DNA of 64,000 nucleotides, taken from assembly GCA_035373625.1 (NCBI GenBank), contig DAOSNS010000011.1, positions 1 to 64,000 of the forward strand. The letters run 5' to 3'. The notes under the pieces were generated by a model. That model saw only the letters and a list, made by a program, of their open reading frames with translations. It made no database searches and had not been told where the DNA came from. How positions within the stretch are numbered: the stretch's first letter is position 1; the number at the start of each line of letters is the position of its first letter. This document shows positions 27,107-36,170 of this stretch, one piece after another. This DNA comes from DSWT01 sp035373625. Its GTDB lineage: Bacteria > Chloroflexota > Anaerolineae > B4-G1 > SLSP01. Made by a program: the position numbers and the translations under genes.

Positions 27107-27858
27107 TCACGCTGATGGGGGTCCCCATCCATAACGTGACGACGGCGGAAACACTGGCGCTGGTAGGCCGGTGGATCGCCGAAGGAGGCGCGCATCAAAT
27201 CGCTACGGTTAATCCCGAATTCCTGATGATGGCGCGCCGCGATGCAAACTTCAGGGCGACCCTGCAAAGGGCCGCCCTGTGTGTTCCTGACGGGATCGGG
27301 GTGCTGTGGGCTGCGCGGCTGCGCGGTAAACGGCTGCGTGAGCGGGTGGCCGGCTCCGATCTGGTGCCGTTGCTTTCGGCGGAGGCGGCGCGTCACGGTT
27401 GGCGCGTCTTTTATCTGGGTGCCGCGCCCGGCGTGGCGGAAAAAGCTGCGGCCATTCTGGCGGCACGGCATCCAGGGTTGATCGTGGCGGGCTGTTACGC
27501 CGGTTCGCCGGCGATCGAAGAAGAAGAGGCCATCATCGCACGGGTGCGTGCTGCGCAAGCCGACCTTCTTTTTGTGGCTTACGGCGCGCCTGGACAGGAC
27601 GTGTGGCTGGGACGCAATCTGGTGCGCACCGGCGCCGCCGTGGGCATTGGGGTTGGGGGATCGTTCGACTTCATCGCCGGCATCTCACGGCGCGCTCCAC
27701 GGTGGATACAACGTTTGGGATTGGAGTGGTTTTATCGGCTCGTGCGCGAGCCGTGGCGCTGGCGACGGCAATTGGCGCTTCCGCAGTTCGCGTGGTTGAT
27801 CCTCACCGGCCGCGACGCGCCACGGGATACATCCGGCATATTCCAGGCGCAGAGCTAG
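27085..27858 (+). CDS. WecG/TagA/CpsF-family glycosyltransferase
   Basis: A family-26 glycosyltransferase of about 257 residues that adds N-acetylmannosamine-type sugar units to lipid-linked intermediates in cell-wall polymer or polysaccharide synthesis. Family blocks: TVNPEFLMMAR, CVPDGIGVLWAARLRG, RVAGSDLV, YLGAAPGVAEKA and the C-terminal GIGVGGSFDFIAGISRRAPRWIQRLGLEWFYRL, ending EPWRWRRQ. The start is uncertain: GTG 27085 overlaps the upstream gene and places the conserved VTLMGVPIHNVT about ten residues in; ATG 27115 would begin inside that block, and TTG 27070 is less likely. No SD supports any of them, so coupling to the DUF4870 gene is probable. Confidence 0.85.
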   Translation: MGFEPDVVTLMGVPIHNVTTAETLALVGRWIAEGGAHQIATVNPEFLMMARRDANFRATLQRAALCVPDGIGVLWAARLRGKRLRERVAGSDLVPLLSAEAARHGWRVFYLGAAPGVAEKAAAILAARHPGLIVAGCYAGSPAIEEEEAIIARVRAAQADLLFVAYGAPGQDVWLGRNLVRTGAAVGIGVGGSFDFIAGISRRAPRWIQRLGLEWFYRLVREPWRWRRQLALPQFAWLILTGRDAPRDTSGIFQAQS

Positions 27859-27950
27859 ATGGAGATTCTAACCGCAAATCACGCGAATCTCCGCTGATTG
27901 TTCGGGAAGATTCGCTCGATCGGCGGTTTATTTTCAAGGTAGCCCACCTT

Positions 27951-29228
27951 TTACGCGCTTTTGGGATGGACCAAAAAGCGTTTGAGCCAGGAGAAGTGTT
28001 TTTTCGGCGGCTCGGGGCAGGCTTTGGTTTCTGATGGTGCTTGTTCCTCTACTTTTTTGCCACAATTGAGCAAAGCACGCTCTGCGGCATAGGCCACATG
28101 CCCCACCTGATCCTGTGCCAGCTTCTTCAAGGCTTCCTGCACGGCCGGCGTGTTGCCATCCAATGAACCGAGCGTATGGGCGAGGGCCGCCCGCAGGTAA
28201 GCGTTGGAGTCGTTGACCAGGGGCAACAAATGCGGGATCAGTTGCCTGTCGCCGAGCAATCCTAAAGCCTCGAGCGCCGCCGGACGCACCAGCGGACTGG
28301 GATCATCGTAGACCATCTTCAACAGGGTGGGGATGGCCGTGGTGTCCCGCAGATTGCCCACCGCAAGCGCCGCCACACGGCGTAGACGCGGGTCCGGCGA
28401 GGTCAGGAACTCCCGCACGGCGGGGAGCGCCTCGCGGTACCCAATGCGCCCCAGGCTTTTCAGCGCGGCCAGTTGCAGGTTGACGCTTTTGTCGGCCAGA
28501 GACTCCAGCAAGACCGGACCGCCTTCCGTCCCCCCGATTTGCCCGATGGCGCTGGCCGCGAGCGAACGCGCCCCCACGTATCCCCGCACCACATCGGCCA
28601 GGATCGGGATCGCTTCACGGGCTTGTAGATCGCCCAGCGCCACGACCAGCGTTTTGACGACCGGCAAATCGCGTTGGTTGGGCGACTCCAGGTATGCCCG
28701 CAACATGGCAATCATGGGCGGAACGGCCTCGCGGGCGCGCAAACGCCGCAGCGCGATGAGCACCGTGCGGCGAATTCGCATATCGGGCGTTGCCAGCAGG
28801 GGAAGCAACACCGCCCCCATATCGGGGATTTCCAATTTGCCGATAGCATTGATCGCGGCACGCCGCACGTAGAAATTACCGTCGTTCAGCGCGTTGAGAA
28901 GTGCCCCCTGGGCTTCTCTGGCCTGCATCTGCCCCAAAGCAATCGCCGCCGCGCGCCGGACAAACGAACAGGGATCGCGCAACGCATCCATCAGGGGAAA
29001 AATAGCCGCGCTGTCGCCGATATGCCCCAAAGCCTCTGCACACGCGCTCCGCACATACGTATTGACATCTTCTCGCAGAAGTGTGATAAGATGGGGGACG
29101 GCGCAGGTGGCTTTGAGCCTTCCCAGCTCTTGGACCGCTTGCGAACGCTGGCGTGGATTGGGACTTTTAAGGTTATCAATACAACGTTGTTCTAAATGAT
29201 CAAAATCATGATCGCTCAATGGACTCAC
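27951..29228 (-). CDS. HEAT-repeat protein
   Basis: A 425-residue solenoid of about eleven HEAT (PBS-lyase-type) repeats of 31-32 residues covering 20-385, each with the pattern A-x-x-L-x-x-I/L-G-x. Examples are SACAEALGHIGDSAAIFPLMDAL and RRAAINAIGKLEI. There is no catalytic domain, signal or membrane segment, so it is a cytoplasmic scaffold. The C-terminal 40 residues are charged and end KRFLVHPKSA. GTG 29228 is the only reasonable start. It has its own promoter at 29273-29301 on the minus strand and converges with the glycosyltransferase gene. Confidence 0.85.
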   Translation of the reverse strand: MSPLSDHDFDHLEQRCIDNLKSPNPRQRSQAVQELGRLKATCAVPHLITLLREDVNTYVRSACAEALGHIGDSAAIFPLMDALRDPCSFVRRAAAIALGQMQAREAQGALLNALNDGNFYVRRAAINAIGKLEIPDMGAVLLPLLATPDMRIRRTVLIALRRLRAREAVPPMIAMLRAYLESPNQRDLPVVKTLVVALGDLQAREAIPILADVVRGYVGARSLAASAIGQIGGTEGGPVLLESLADKSVNLQLAALKSLGRIGYREALPAVREFLTSPDPRLRRVAALAVGNLRDTTAIPTLLKMVYDDPSPLVRPAALEALGLLGDRQLIPHLLPLVNDSNAYLRAALAHTLGSLDGNTPAVQEALKKLAQDQVGHVAYAAERALLNCGKKVEEQAPSETKACPEPPKKHFSWLKRFLVHPKSA

Positions 29229-29272
29229 CTTTTTCTTTTATAATGGGCCGGGTTCTTTAGCCAGGCGAATTC

Positions 29273-29301
29273 AGTATAACACAATGGAAGAAAAAGAGCA
29301 A
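29273..29301 (-). promoter_or_regulatory. Promoter of the HEAT-repeat gene
   Basis: On the minus strand TTGCTC (29301-29296), 17 bases, TATACT (29278-29273), with TGT before the -10 forming an extended -10. It lies 45 bases upstream of the GTG start. Confidence 0.5.
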
Positions 29302-29336
29302 TATCTGCGGGAACTAATCGTAACAAATCGGCGTCT

Positions 29337-29376
29337 AAGGTATGGCAGTTATCGGTAAGGTATGGCAGTTATCGGT
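29337..29376. repeat. Perfect 20-bp tandem duplication
   Basis: AAGGTATGGCAGTTATCGGT occurs twice head to tail (29337-29356 and 29357-29376) in the leader of the PA14 gene. It is either a recent duplication or a double binding site. Confidence 0.85.
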
Positions 29377-29430
29377 AGTTGGCTGAAAATAACTCCCAAC
29401 GTTCAAAAAGATTCTAAAGGAGGTGTACAG

Positions 29431-31140
29431 ATGAAAAAATCATTGCTGACAACTCTTTTTGTCGTGTTGACCATCCTGGCAAGTGCCTTCGGACCACACG
29501 CGGTACTGAGCGCCGGCGAGTGGTACGCCGAATACTACAACAATGTCGCCCTTTCCGGCAGTCCGTCCCTTGTCCGTTACGAAACCGGCCTGCATTTCGA
29601 ATGGGGCACCGGCAGCCCCGGCGCGGGCATCCCCGCCGATAACTTCTCGGCGCGCTTCACCCACGATGAGTGGTTTGAAGGCGGCACATACCGCTTCTCG
29701 TACCGTTCGGACGATGGGTTGCGCTTGTGGATTGACGATCAGCTCATCATTGACGACTGGCGCGATCGTGAAGCCACCTGGAGCCTTGTGGATCATTATG
29801 TCGCCCCGGGAAGCCATCGCGTGCGCGTGGAGTATTATGAGCGCGGTGGCAATGCGGCGCTCCAGATCGCCTGGGAAAAGGTCAGCGGCGGCGCGGCATG
29901 GCGTGCGGATTACTTCGACAACCGGACGCTTTCCGGCAGTGCTGTGCTGACCCGTTACGATACCGCGATTGATTTCGATTGGGGTGGCGGCAGTCCCGAC
30001 GCGAAGGTACCGGCGGATAACTTCTCGGTGCGCTGGACGCGCACGCTGGGTTTTGAGAGCGGGACGTACCGCTTCTACGCCAGTTGTGATGACGGGGTGC
30101 GCATCTACGTGGATGGGCGCAAAGTCGTGGACTACTGGCAGAACCAGAAGCTGCCGAACACACGCTATGGGGATATAGCTCTCGGCGCGGGCCAGCATAC
30201 CATCACCGTTGAACATTATGAGGAAGGCGGAGAGGCCAGCGCGCACGTCTGGTGGAACCGTTTGGACGCGCCCAAAGGCTGGGAGGGGCGCTACTTCGAC
30301 AACCGCGAGCTGCGTGGCGGCCCGGCGATGATCCGCGACGACGCCGAAATCAACTTCGATTGGGGACAGGGCGCGCCTGCCAACTGGATGCCCAGCGACA
30401 ACTTCTCGGTGCAGTGGATTCGCACCTTCAACTTTACGCCTGGACTCTATCGCTTCAACGTCCGCTCCGACGATGGCATGCGTCTGTGGATTGATGACAC
30501 CTACCTGCACATGAACTACTGGCAAAACCAGGATAACGTCTGGCGTTATCAGGACTGGCATTACCTGGAGGGAACGCACACCTTGCGCCTGGAATACTTC
30601 GAGAGCACCGGCAATGCCCGCATCCAATTCTGGTGGGATTATGCCGCTACCATCGCCGCCGCACAGGCCATGCCGCCTTCGCCGAACTACGGCTTCCCCA
30701 AGGCCACAACGCCGACTACCCCGGCGACGCCTGCGCCTTCAAAGCCGGCGCAACCCGCCACGCCGCCGCCCGGCCCCTGGCAAGGCGAGTACTTCAACAG
30801 CCGCGACTTGACTCAAACCCCCGTGCTGGTGCGCACCGACGCCGCCGTTGACTTCGACTGGGGATGGGAATCGCCCGCCCCCGAAATCCCGGCGAACAAT
30901 TTCGCCGTGCGCTGGGCGGGCAAGTTCACTTTCGAGGCCGGACGCTATCGTTTCACCACGATCACCGATGACGGTGTGCGCGTCTATGTGGATGACCGCC
31001 TGGTCCTCGATAGCTGGCGTCCTATGCGCGGGACGCGCTATGCGACGGTTAACCTCACCGCCGGCGAGCACAGCGTGCGCGTCGAATACTTCGAGGCGAC
31101 ACAGGCTGCCAGAGCTTACGTGACGTGGAAAAAGCTATGA
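29431..31140 (+). CDS. Secreted protein with four PA14 domains
   Basis: A 569-residue exported protein. The signal peptide is MKKSLLTTLFVVLTILASAF with cleavage near residue 28. Four PA14 beta-barrel domains follow at about 30-150, 155-282, 285-415 and 452-569, separated before the last one by a Pro/Thr/Ala linker. Each shows the G-x-Y/W-x-x-x-Y-F/Y-N/D opening (WYAEYYNN, WRADYFDN, WEGRYFDN, WQGEYFNS), the F-D/E-W-G block and the Y-R-F-x-x-x-S/T-D-D-G-x-R calcium-type motif. PA14 domains bind carbohydrates, and the lack of any enzyme domain suggests an adhesin or surface lectin. ATG 29431 has AAGGAGGTG; the 29362 extension is rejected. The stop overlaps the next start (ATGA). Confidence 0.88.
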   Translation: MKKSLLTTLFVVLTILASAFGPHAVLSAGEWYAEYYNNVALSGSPSLVRYETGLHFEWGTGSPGAGIPADNFSARFTHDEWFEGGTYRFSYRSDDGLRLWIDDQLIIDDWRDREATWSLVDHYVAPGSHRVRVEYYERGGNAALQIAWEKVSGGAAWRADYFDNRTLSGSAVLTRYDTAIDFDWGGGSPDAKVPADNFSVRWTRTLGFESGTYRFYASCDDGVRIYVDGRKVVDYWQNQKLPNTRYGDIALGAGQHTITVEHYEEGGEASAHVWWNRLDAPKGWEGRYFDNRELRGGPAMIRDDAEINFDWGQGAPANWMPSDNFSVQWIRTFNFTPGLYRFNVRSDDGMRLWIDDTYLHMNYWQNQDNVWRYQDWHYLEGTHTLRLEYFESTGNARIQFWWDYAATIAAAQAMPPSPNYGFPKATTPTTPATPAPSKPAQPATPPPGPWQGEYFNSRDLTQTPVLVRTDAAVDFDWGWESPAPEIPANNFAVRWAGKFTFEAGRYRFTTITDDGVRVYVDDRLVLDSWRPMRGTRYATVNLTAGEHSVRVEYFEATQAARAYVTWKKL

Positions 31141-32597
31141 GCCATCCACAACAACGCCTTGTGCTCCTGCTGTTGCTTATCTCCCTGACGGCATGCACAG
31201 TGCCGGCCAGAAAACTATCGCCACAGGCCGCGCCGACGACGGAACCCGTTCCCGCGTCGGCGACGGCCACAGCCACGCCGACTGCCCGTCCAACGGCAAC
31301 GCTCACGCCAACGCTGCCCGCGCCGACCTTCACGCCATCTCCCACGCCGACCCAGACGCCACGCGATGCCGTCGTGGCCCAGCTTATCCCCTCTGTTCCG
31401 GCGACGTCGCCGTCTCCAAACTGGACGCCGACCCGTCCCCCGGCCTTCGACGCGGAGAAAGACACGCAGGCGGATTGGGTGCGAGAGTACATCCAACTGG
31501 TCACCACCATGCTCAACGCCACGGGTGATGTAGATGCGGTGCTGGATCAATTGATCGCCTGGATGCCGGCCGACAGTGCCTACGAGGGGCCGCGTCCGCC
31601 CAACGCCTGGTTCGCCGTCCACGACCTGAACGCCGACGGTGAAGATGAATGGCTCATCAGCGTCCCCGCGCGTGACCTGGGGTGCTGGCTTACATTTTGC
31701 CCCGGCTACCTGCTGCTCTTTCACAAGCGCGCCGGCCTGTTTACCCCGGCCTCCGTCATTATCGTGGATGAAAACGTGTGGGAGGTTTCCAACCCGAAAT
31801 TGTTGATGGTGGAGGATGTCAACGCTGATGGACGCCGCGAAGTGGTGATCGAACAAAGTCAGTGTGGCGCGCACACCTGTTTCACCTCATTGCTCATCGG
31901 GCGATGGGACGGGCAACGCTGGCAGAACCTGGCCACCGACCCTATCGAGCAAGCCTACACAGCGTACACCTTTGCGGACGATGACGGCGACGGCGTCTTG
32001 GAGGTGGTGATGCGCGGGGGGATGTACGGCTCGGTGGGTGCGGGGCTGCAACGTCCCCGCACCCTGCGCTTTGATTGGCAGGATGGCGCGTATCGCCGCG
32101 TCGCGGATACGCCCGACCCCAATTCCCATCCGTACTATCAGATGCTTGACGCCAACACGGCGTTGGCCAATGCCGAATGGGACACAGCATTAGCCCTGGC
32201 GCAGGCGGTACTCGACCGTCGTGGCGTCTACAAAGACGAAGAAGGCTGGCTCACGACCGAAGCCTGGGCGCGCATTGTCGGCTATGCTGCGATCGAGGCC
32301 ATGCTGGTGCACGCACAGCGGGGTGACGTGGAAGCCATGCGGCAGGTGCAGGCCGACTTGCTGGCACGTTCGCCCGGCCTGCCCCAAACCCTTTATGCCG
32401 ATGCGGCAGCGTATCTGCTGGAGGCTTATGAGGCCACCGGGGATGCCCTGGCGGCATGTATGGCGATGGAGCACTTCGTCGCCGGGCGTGCCACAGAAGC
32501 GGCGTTCTTCGAGTGGTACGGCTATGGCACCGAACGTCTGACGTTGGATCGCATCTGCCCGCTGGATCAGGCCACCGAGCCGGGGCCGGAGCTTTGA
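31137..32597 (+). CDS. Lipoprotein with FG-GAP/VCBS-like repeats
   Basis: A 486-residue lipoprotein with lipobox SLTAC (Cys20) and a long Pro/Thr/Ala linker (about 30-90). The middle section (about 150-330) contains Asp-rich loops DLNADGEDEWLI, DVNADGRREVVIE and DDDGDGVLEVVM, as in FG-GAP/VCBS beta-propeller blades that bind calcium. The C-terminal 150 residues are helical and TPR-like. The four-base overlap with the PA14 gene suggests both act together at the cell surface. No enzymatic motif is visible. Confidence 0.75.
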   Translation: MSHPQQRLVLLLLLISLTACTVPARKLSPQAAPTTEPVPASATATATPTARPTATLTPTLPAPTFTPSPTPTQTPRDAVVAQLIPSVPATSPSPNWTPTRPPAFDAEKDTQADWVREYIQLVTTMLNATGDVDAVLDQLIAWMPADSAYEGPRPPNAWFAVHDLNADGEDEWLISVPARDLGCWLTFCPGYLLLFHKRAGLFTPASVIIVDENVWEVSNPKLLMVEDVNADGRREVVIEQSQCGAHTCFTSLLIGRWDGQRWQNLATDPIEQAYTAYTFADDDGDGVLEVVMRGGMYGSVGAGLQRPRTLRFDWQDGAYRRVADTPDPNSHPYYQMLDANTALANAEWDTALALAQAVLDRRGVYKDEEGWLTTEAWARIVGYAAIEAMLVHAQRGDVEAMRQVQADLLARSPGLPQTLYADAAAYLLEAYEATGDALAACMAMEHFVAGRATEAAFFEWYGYGTERLTLDRICPLDQATEPGPEL

Positions 32598-32602
32598 AAG
32601 GT

Positions 32603-35600
32603 CTACACGTCCAGGTTTTGCACCTCACGAGCGTGGCTCTGGATGAAACGCCGACGAGGTGGGACTTCGCTTCCCATCAGCATGGAGAAGACTTGATCGG
32701 CTTCGGCGGCATCCTCGATGGTCACTTGAACCAGGGTGCGTTTAGCGGGGTCCATCGTCGTTTCCCATAGCTGCTGGGGGTTCATTTCGCCCAGACCCTT
32801 GTAACGCTGCAATACGACCTTGCGCCCCTCGAAGGCTTTCAAGACCTGTTCAAGATCGCTGTCGCTGTAGGCGTATTGCTCATCCTTGCCCGATTTGACG
32901 AGGTACAGCGGCGGTTGAGCGATATACAAGTGCCCGTTCTCGATGAGCGGCTGCATATAGCGGAAGAAGAAGGTCAGCAGCAATGTGGTGATGTGCGCAC
33001 CGTCTACGTCGGCATCTGTGTTGTGGGCACACAAACCACCTCGCCCGCAGATAAAGGTTTCATCCCCTTCGACCGAGAAGTCATAAACCCTACGATGTGT
33101 AGCCTCAATCTGCCGCACAGCGCGTACCGGCAACCCGATCAGATCCCCGATCATCGGCGTAACAAGGCGGGCATCGTCCTTGCCGCGTGGGGAATCCAGC
33201 CAACGGCGCACTTGCTCGGCGCGAGGATGATCACGCCATACCGGTTCTAAAGCTGCCACGCTCTCGCGGCTAGAAATGGCCAAATAGTATGCTGTATGGC
33301 GTGTACTCACCGGTTTTCCACCGATTATGCCGGTGGCTTCTCCGGTTGGCTCACGTTGCAAGAGTGAAACGTTGATCTTGTGCATCAACAGCAAGTACAT
33401 CAGTTGGTTTGCCAGCGTTTCAGAGGTTGTGGAGAAACTGACCTGGCATTCGCTCAACGTGCCATCCCCCATAAAGTAACCCCGCAAAAAGGCCAACTGC
33501 AGGGATGGTGTGACATTGAAAACTATGTCCGGGATGTGTTTGCGATTTGATGGGGTATCGTCAAAACCGAACACCAGCCGGAAGACGCTGGTTACAACCC
33601 GGTTGAGAATACGCAACTCTTGAGCACGACCAGAGCTGGCTTGATACAGGGTTGGCTCGATGCCAAATACTTGACGTATGGCAGCTATAAGTTCGGGAAC
33701 CACGGGTTTATTACGGTTGCCAATCGCCAGGCGGACTCCATTGCGCGTGCTCAGCGCTCCCTCGGCCACGAAGAACCCCAAAAGGAACATCAAAGATTCA
33801 TTGACCGGTATGTAGCGCGTCATCGCTTGATCCGCATAGTGACGTGGGGTCAGGGTGACGTTTCCATCGAAATACGCAAGATCCTCGCGGCGCAATTCCT
33901 GGATTGCTACCCAGGTGCGCACCCGGTTGCGTGGTGCGGCCTTATATCGGGTGTTCCCGGTATGGTCAAGCCGATTGTCACTTACACTGACCTGTTGAAG
34001 AACCGTATCGGGTTCCAAACCAGGCGTAGCCACATAGGCGGGGATGGTCACGTGCGGTTCAGGCACTTGTGGGTCATCCGCACATTCCTGGCGTACCTGG
34101 GCCTTATACCACATCTCGACGTCAGGTCCGCGGACCACGAGATCGGCGTCCAACGCCGTCCCCATCTCCACAAACGAACTGAGCAAGTCTATACGCAGCG
34201 GGGCATTATCTGATACGGGCAAACATGCAGGCGCAGCCAATACATCCCCTGGACAGATAGCATCGCCGCGCTTTAATACGGGACGCCCCTCTGGATCGGC
34301 GACAAAGAGGCTATGTTCGCCCGTCACCCGTATTCGCCGCCCATAAACCGTCTCGATCTCGTAAAGTGGCGCGTCATGGTCGTGGAAAATGACGCTTTTG
34401 ATGGCTTTATAACGGACATCCCCGGTCTGAGGGTCAAAACACAATACTTGATAGGCCGAAGGGTTTTCTTCGCGTGCCCACAGGTGCTCAATAAACGGCC
34501 CGATCCGCACGGCTTGAGTGTAACCCTCTGGATTCTTAACCAGTGTCAATTCATCGCCATCTACACTCATAATGATCGTGCGGCCATAGCGCAGATTGGA
34601 CAGATCGAATTGATCGCCTACCCCACATCCCAGCGCCGAGATGAGCGCCTGCACTTCCTTGTTGGCGAGGATTTTGTTCAGCCCGGCGCGTTCAGTATTG
34701 AGGATTTTCCCGCGCAGTGGCAAAATCGCCTGGAAATGACGGTCACGGCCCTGTTTTGCGCTACCGCCAGCGCTGTCACCCTCTACGATGAACAACTCGC
34801 TGTTCGAGGGATCGCGGCTGGAGCAGTCGGCCAGTTTGCCGGGGAGCGTCAGGCTTTCCAGCGCGCTCTTGCGGATGACCAGGTCGCGCGCTTTGCGGGC
34901 AGCGTCGCGGGCCTTCGAGGCCGTCAGCCCCTTATCTACAATCCGCCGGGCAGCACGGGGGTCGGCCTCGAAGAATTCGGCTACGGCTTCGGCGGTTGCC
35001 GCTTCGACGGCGAAGCGCACCTCCGGGTTCATCAGCTTCACCTTTGTCTGGCTCTCGAACTGCGGGTCGGGCACTTTGACGCTGATAACGGCAGTGAGAC
35101 CCTCGCGGACGTCGTCGCCGGTGAGGTTGGGATCGTTGTCTTTGAGAACCGACAGTTTGCGCCCTACGTCGTTGATCGTGCGGGTGAGCGCCGAGCGGAA
35201 GCCCGTCAGGTGCGTGCCGCCGTCCACGGTGTTGATGGTGTTCGCAAAGGCCAGTACGGTTTCGCTGTAGCTATCGGTGTATTGCAGGGCGACCTCGACG
35301 ATAACCCCTTCGCTTTCCTTCTCGACGTAAATCGGGTCGTGCAAGGGCTTGCGGTTGCGGTCGAGGTATTTGACGAACGAGAGGATGCCGCCCTCGAAGT
35401 GGAAGCTCATCTGGCGCGGGAAGGGTTGCTCGCGCTTGTCAATCAGGTCAATCGTGACGCCACGGGTGACAAACGCCATCTCCCGAAAACGTTGCGCCAA
35501 CGTCTCAAAGCTGTAGGTGATGTCCGGCTCTTTGAAGATCAGCGGGTCGAAGCGGAAAGTTACGGTCGTGCCCGTGTCTTGGGGATCGCACTTGCCGATC

Positions 35601-36088
35601 GGCTCGACAGGGGTGACAGGGATGCCGCGCTCGTAACGCTGGCGGTAAATCTTTCCATCGTTGGACTTGACAACGGCTTCCATCCACTCCGAAAGCGCAT
35701 TCACCGCCGAGACGCCCACGCCGTGCAGACCGCCGGAGACCTTGTAGCCTCCCCCTCCGAACTTGCCGCCGGCATGCAGGGTTGTCAACACCAACTGCAA
35801 GGCCGAGATGCCCTTTTCAGGATGGATGCCCACCGGGATACCGCGTCCGTTGTCAATCACCGAGACGCTCATGTCGGCGTTGATGATGACGCGGATGTGA
35901 TCGCAGACCCCGGCCAATGCCTCGTCAATGGAGTTGTCCACCACTTCGTAGACCAGGTGATGGAGGGCACGCACGTCCGTCCCGCCCACGTACATCCCCG
36001 GACGGCGGCGCACCGCTTCCAGCCCTTCGAGAACCTGGATGGTTGAGGCATCGTATTTCAATGTTTCGTTTTTTGCTTTTGGAACCAT
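32603..36088 (-). CDS. gyrB: DNA gyrase subunit B with an in-frame intein
   Basis: A 1161-codon gene whose exteins (507 + 138 residues) form a normal 645-residue GyrB, the ATPase subunit that drives negative supercoiling. The N-extein carries EVVDNSIDEALAG, DNGRGIPV and GGLHGVGVS (GHKL ATPase) and the Toprim block ELFIVEGDSAGGSAKQGRD. The chain is interrupted after RYGRTIIM by a 516-residue intein and resumes at TDADVDGAH, so the metal-binding DxD of Toprim is formed only after splicing. The C-extein ends QNLDV as in other GyrB proteins. ATG 36088 with AGGTGG upstream is preferred to GTG 36097. gyrA is not in the window. Confidence 0.95.
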   Translation of the reverse strand: MVPKAKNETLKYDASTIQVLEGLEAVRRRPGMYVGGTDVRALHHLVYEVVDNSIDEALAGVCDHIRVIINADMSVSVIDNGRGIPVGIHPEKGISALQLVLTTLHAGGKFGGGGYKVSGGLHGVGVSAVNALSEWMEAVVKSNDGKIYRQRYERGIPVTPVEPIGKCDPQDTGTTVTFRFDPLIFKEPDITYSFETLAQRFREMAFVTRGVTIDLIDKREQPFPRQMSFHFEGGILSFVKYLDRNRKPLHDPIYVEKESEGVIVEVALQYTDSYSETVLAFANTINTVDGGTHLTGFRSALTRTINDVGRKLSVLKDNDPNLTGDDVREGLTAVISVKVPDPQFESQTKVKLMNPEVRFAVEAATAEAVAEFFEADPRAARRIVDKGLTASKARDAARKARDLVIRKSALESLTLPGKLADCSSRDPSNSELFIVEGDSAGGSAKQGRDRHFQAILPLRGKILNTERAGLNKILANKEVQALISALGCGVGDQFDLSNLRYGRTIIMSVDGDELTLVKNPEGYTQAVRIGPFIEHLWAREENPSAYQVLCFDPQTGDVRYKAIKSVIFHDHDAPLYEIETVYGRRIRVTGEHSLFVADPEGRPVLKRGDAICPGDVLAAPACLPVSDNAPLRIDLLSSFVEMGTALDADLVVRGPDVEMWYKAQVRQECADDPQVPEPHVTIPAYVATPGLEPDTVLQQVSVSDNRLDHTGNTRYKAAPRNRVRTWVAIQELRREDLAYFDGNVTLTPRHYADQAMTRYIPVNESLMFLLGFFVAEGALSTRNGVRLAIGNRNKPVVPELIAAIRQVFGIEPTLYQASSGRAQELRILNRVVTSVFRLVFGFDDTPSNRKHIPDIVFNVTPSLQLAFLRGYFMGDGTLSECQVSFSTTSETLANQLMYLLLMHKINVSLLQREPTGEATGIIGGKPVSTRHTAYYLAISSRESVAALEPVWRDHPRAEQVRRWLDSPRGKDDARLVTPMIGDLIGLPVRAVRQIEATHRRVYDFSVEGDETFICGRGGLCAHNTDADVDGAHITTLLLTFFFRYMQPLIENGHLYIAQPPLYLVKSGKDEQYAYSDSDLEQVLKAFEGRKVVLQRYKGLGEMNPQQLWETTMDPAKRTLVQVTIEDAAEADQVFSMLMGSEVPPRRRFIQSHAREVQNLDV
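33020..34567 (-). other. GyrB intein with LAGLIDADG homing endonuclease
   Basis: Residues Ser508-Asn1023 of the GyrB precursor. Block A is SVDGDELTLV with Ser as first nucleophile; block B is RRIRVTGEHSLFV with the TxxH Thr and His; blocks F/G are VYDFSVEGDETFIC through LCAHN, ending His-Asn; the +1 residue is Thr1024. Two dodecapeptide motifs, LMFLLGFFVAEGALS (about 766-780) and LAFLRGYFMGDGTLS (about 865-879), show an apparently intact homing endonuclease. The insertion point is the conserved IIM/TDADVDG site used by other GyrB inteins. All splicing residues look functional. Confidence 0.93.
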
Positions 36089-36170
36089 AATATCCACCTA
36101 TCTCTACGATTTCAACCTGCGCCTGGCGTGAGCAGATAGCCCATTTTTGCTTCTGCAGATTGAGTCTCAT

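Noticed and set aside
29362..29430. Longer N terminus of the PA14 protein
   Set aside because: It would run through the 20-bp duplication and hide the signal peptide; ATG 29431 has a perfect ribosome site.
34313..36046. 577-codon plus-strand frame opposite gyrB
   Set aside because: Antisense shadow of the GyrB N-extein and intein; composition follows the third codon position of gyrB.
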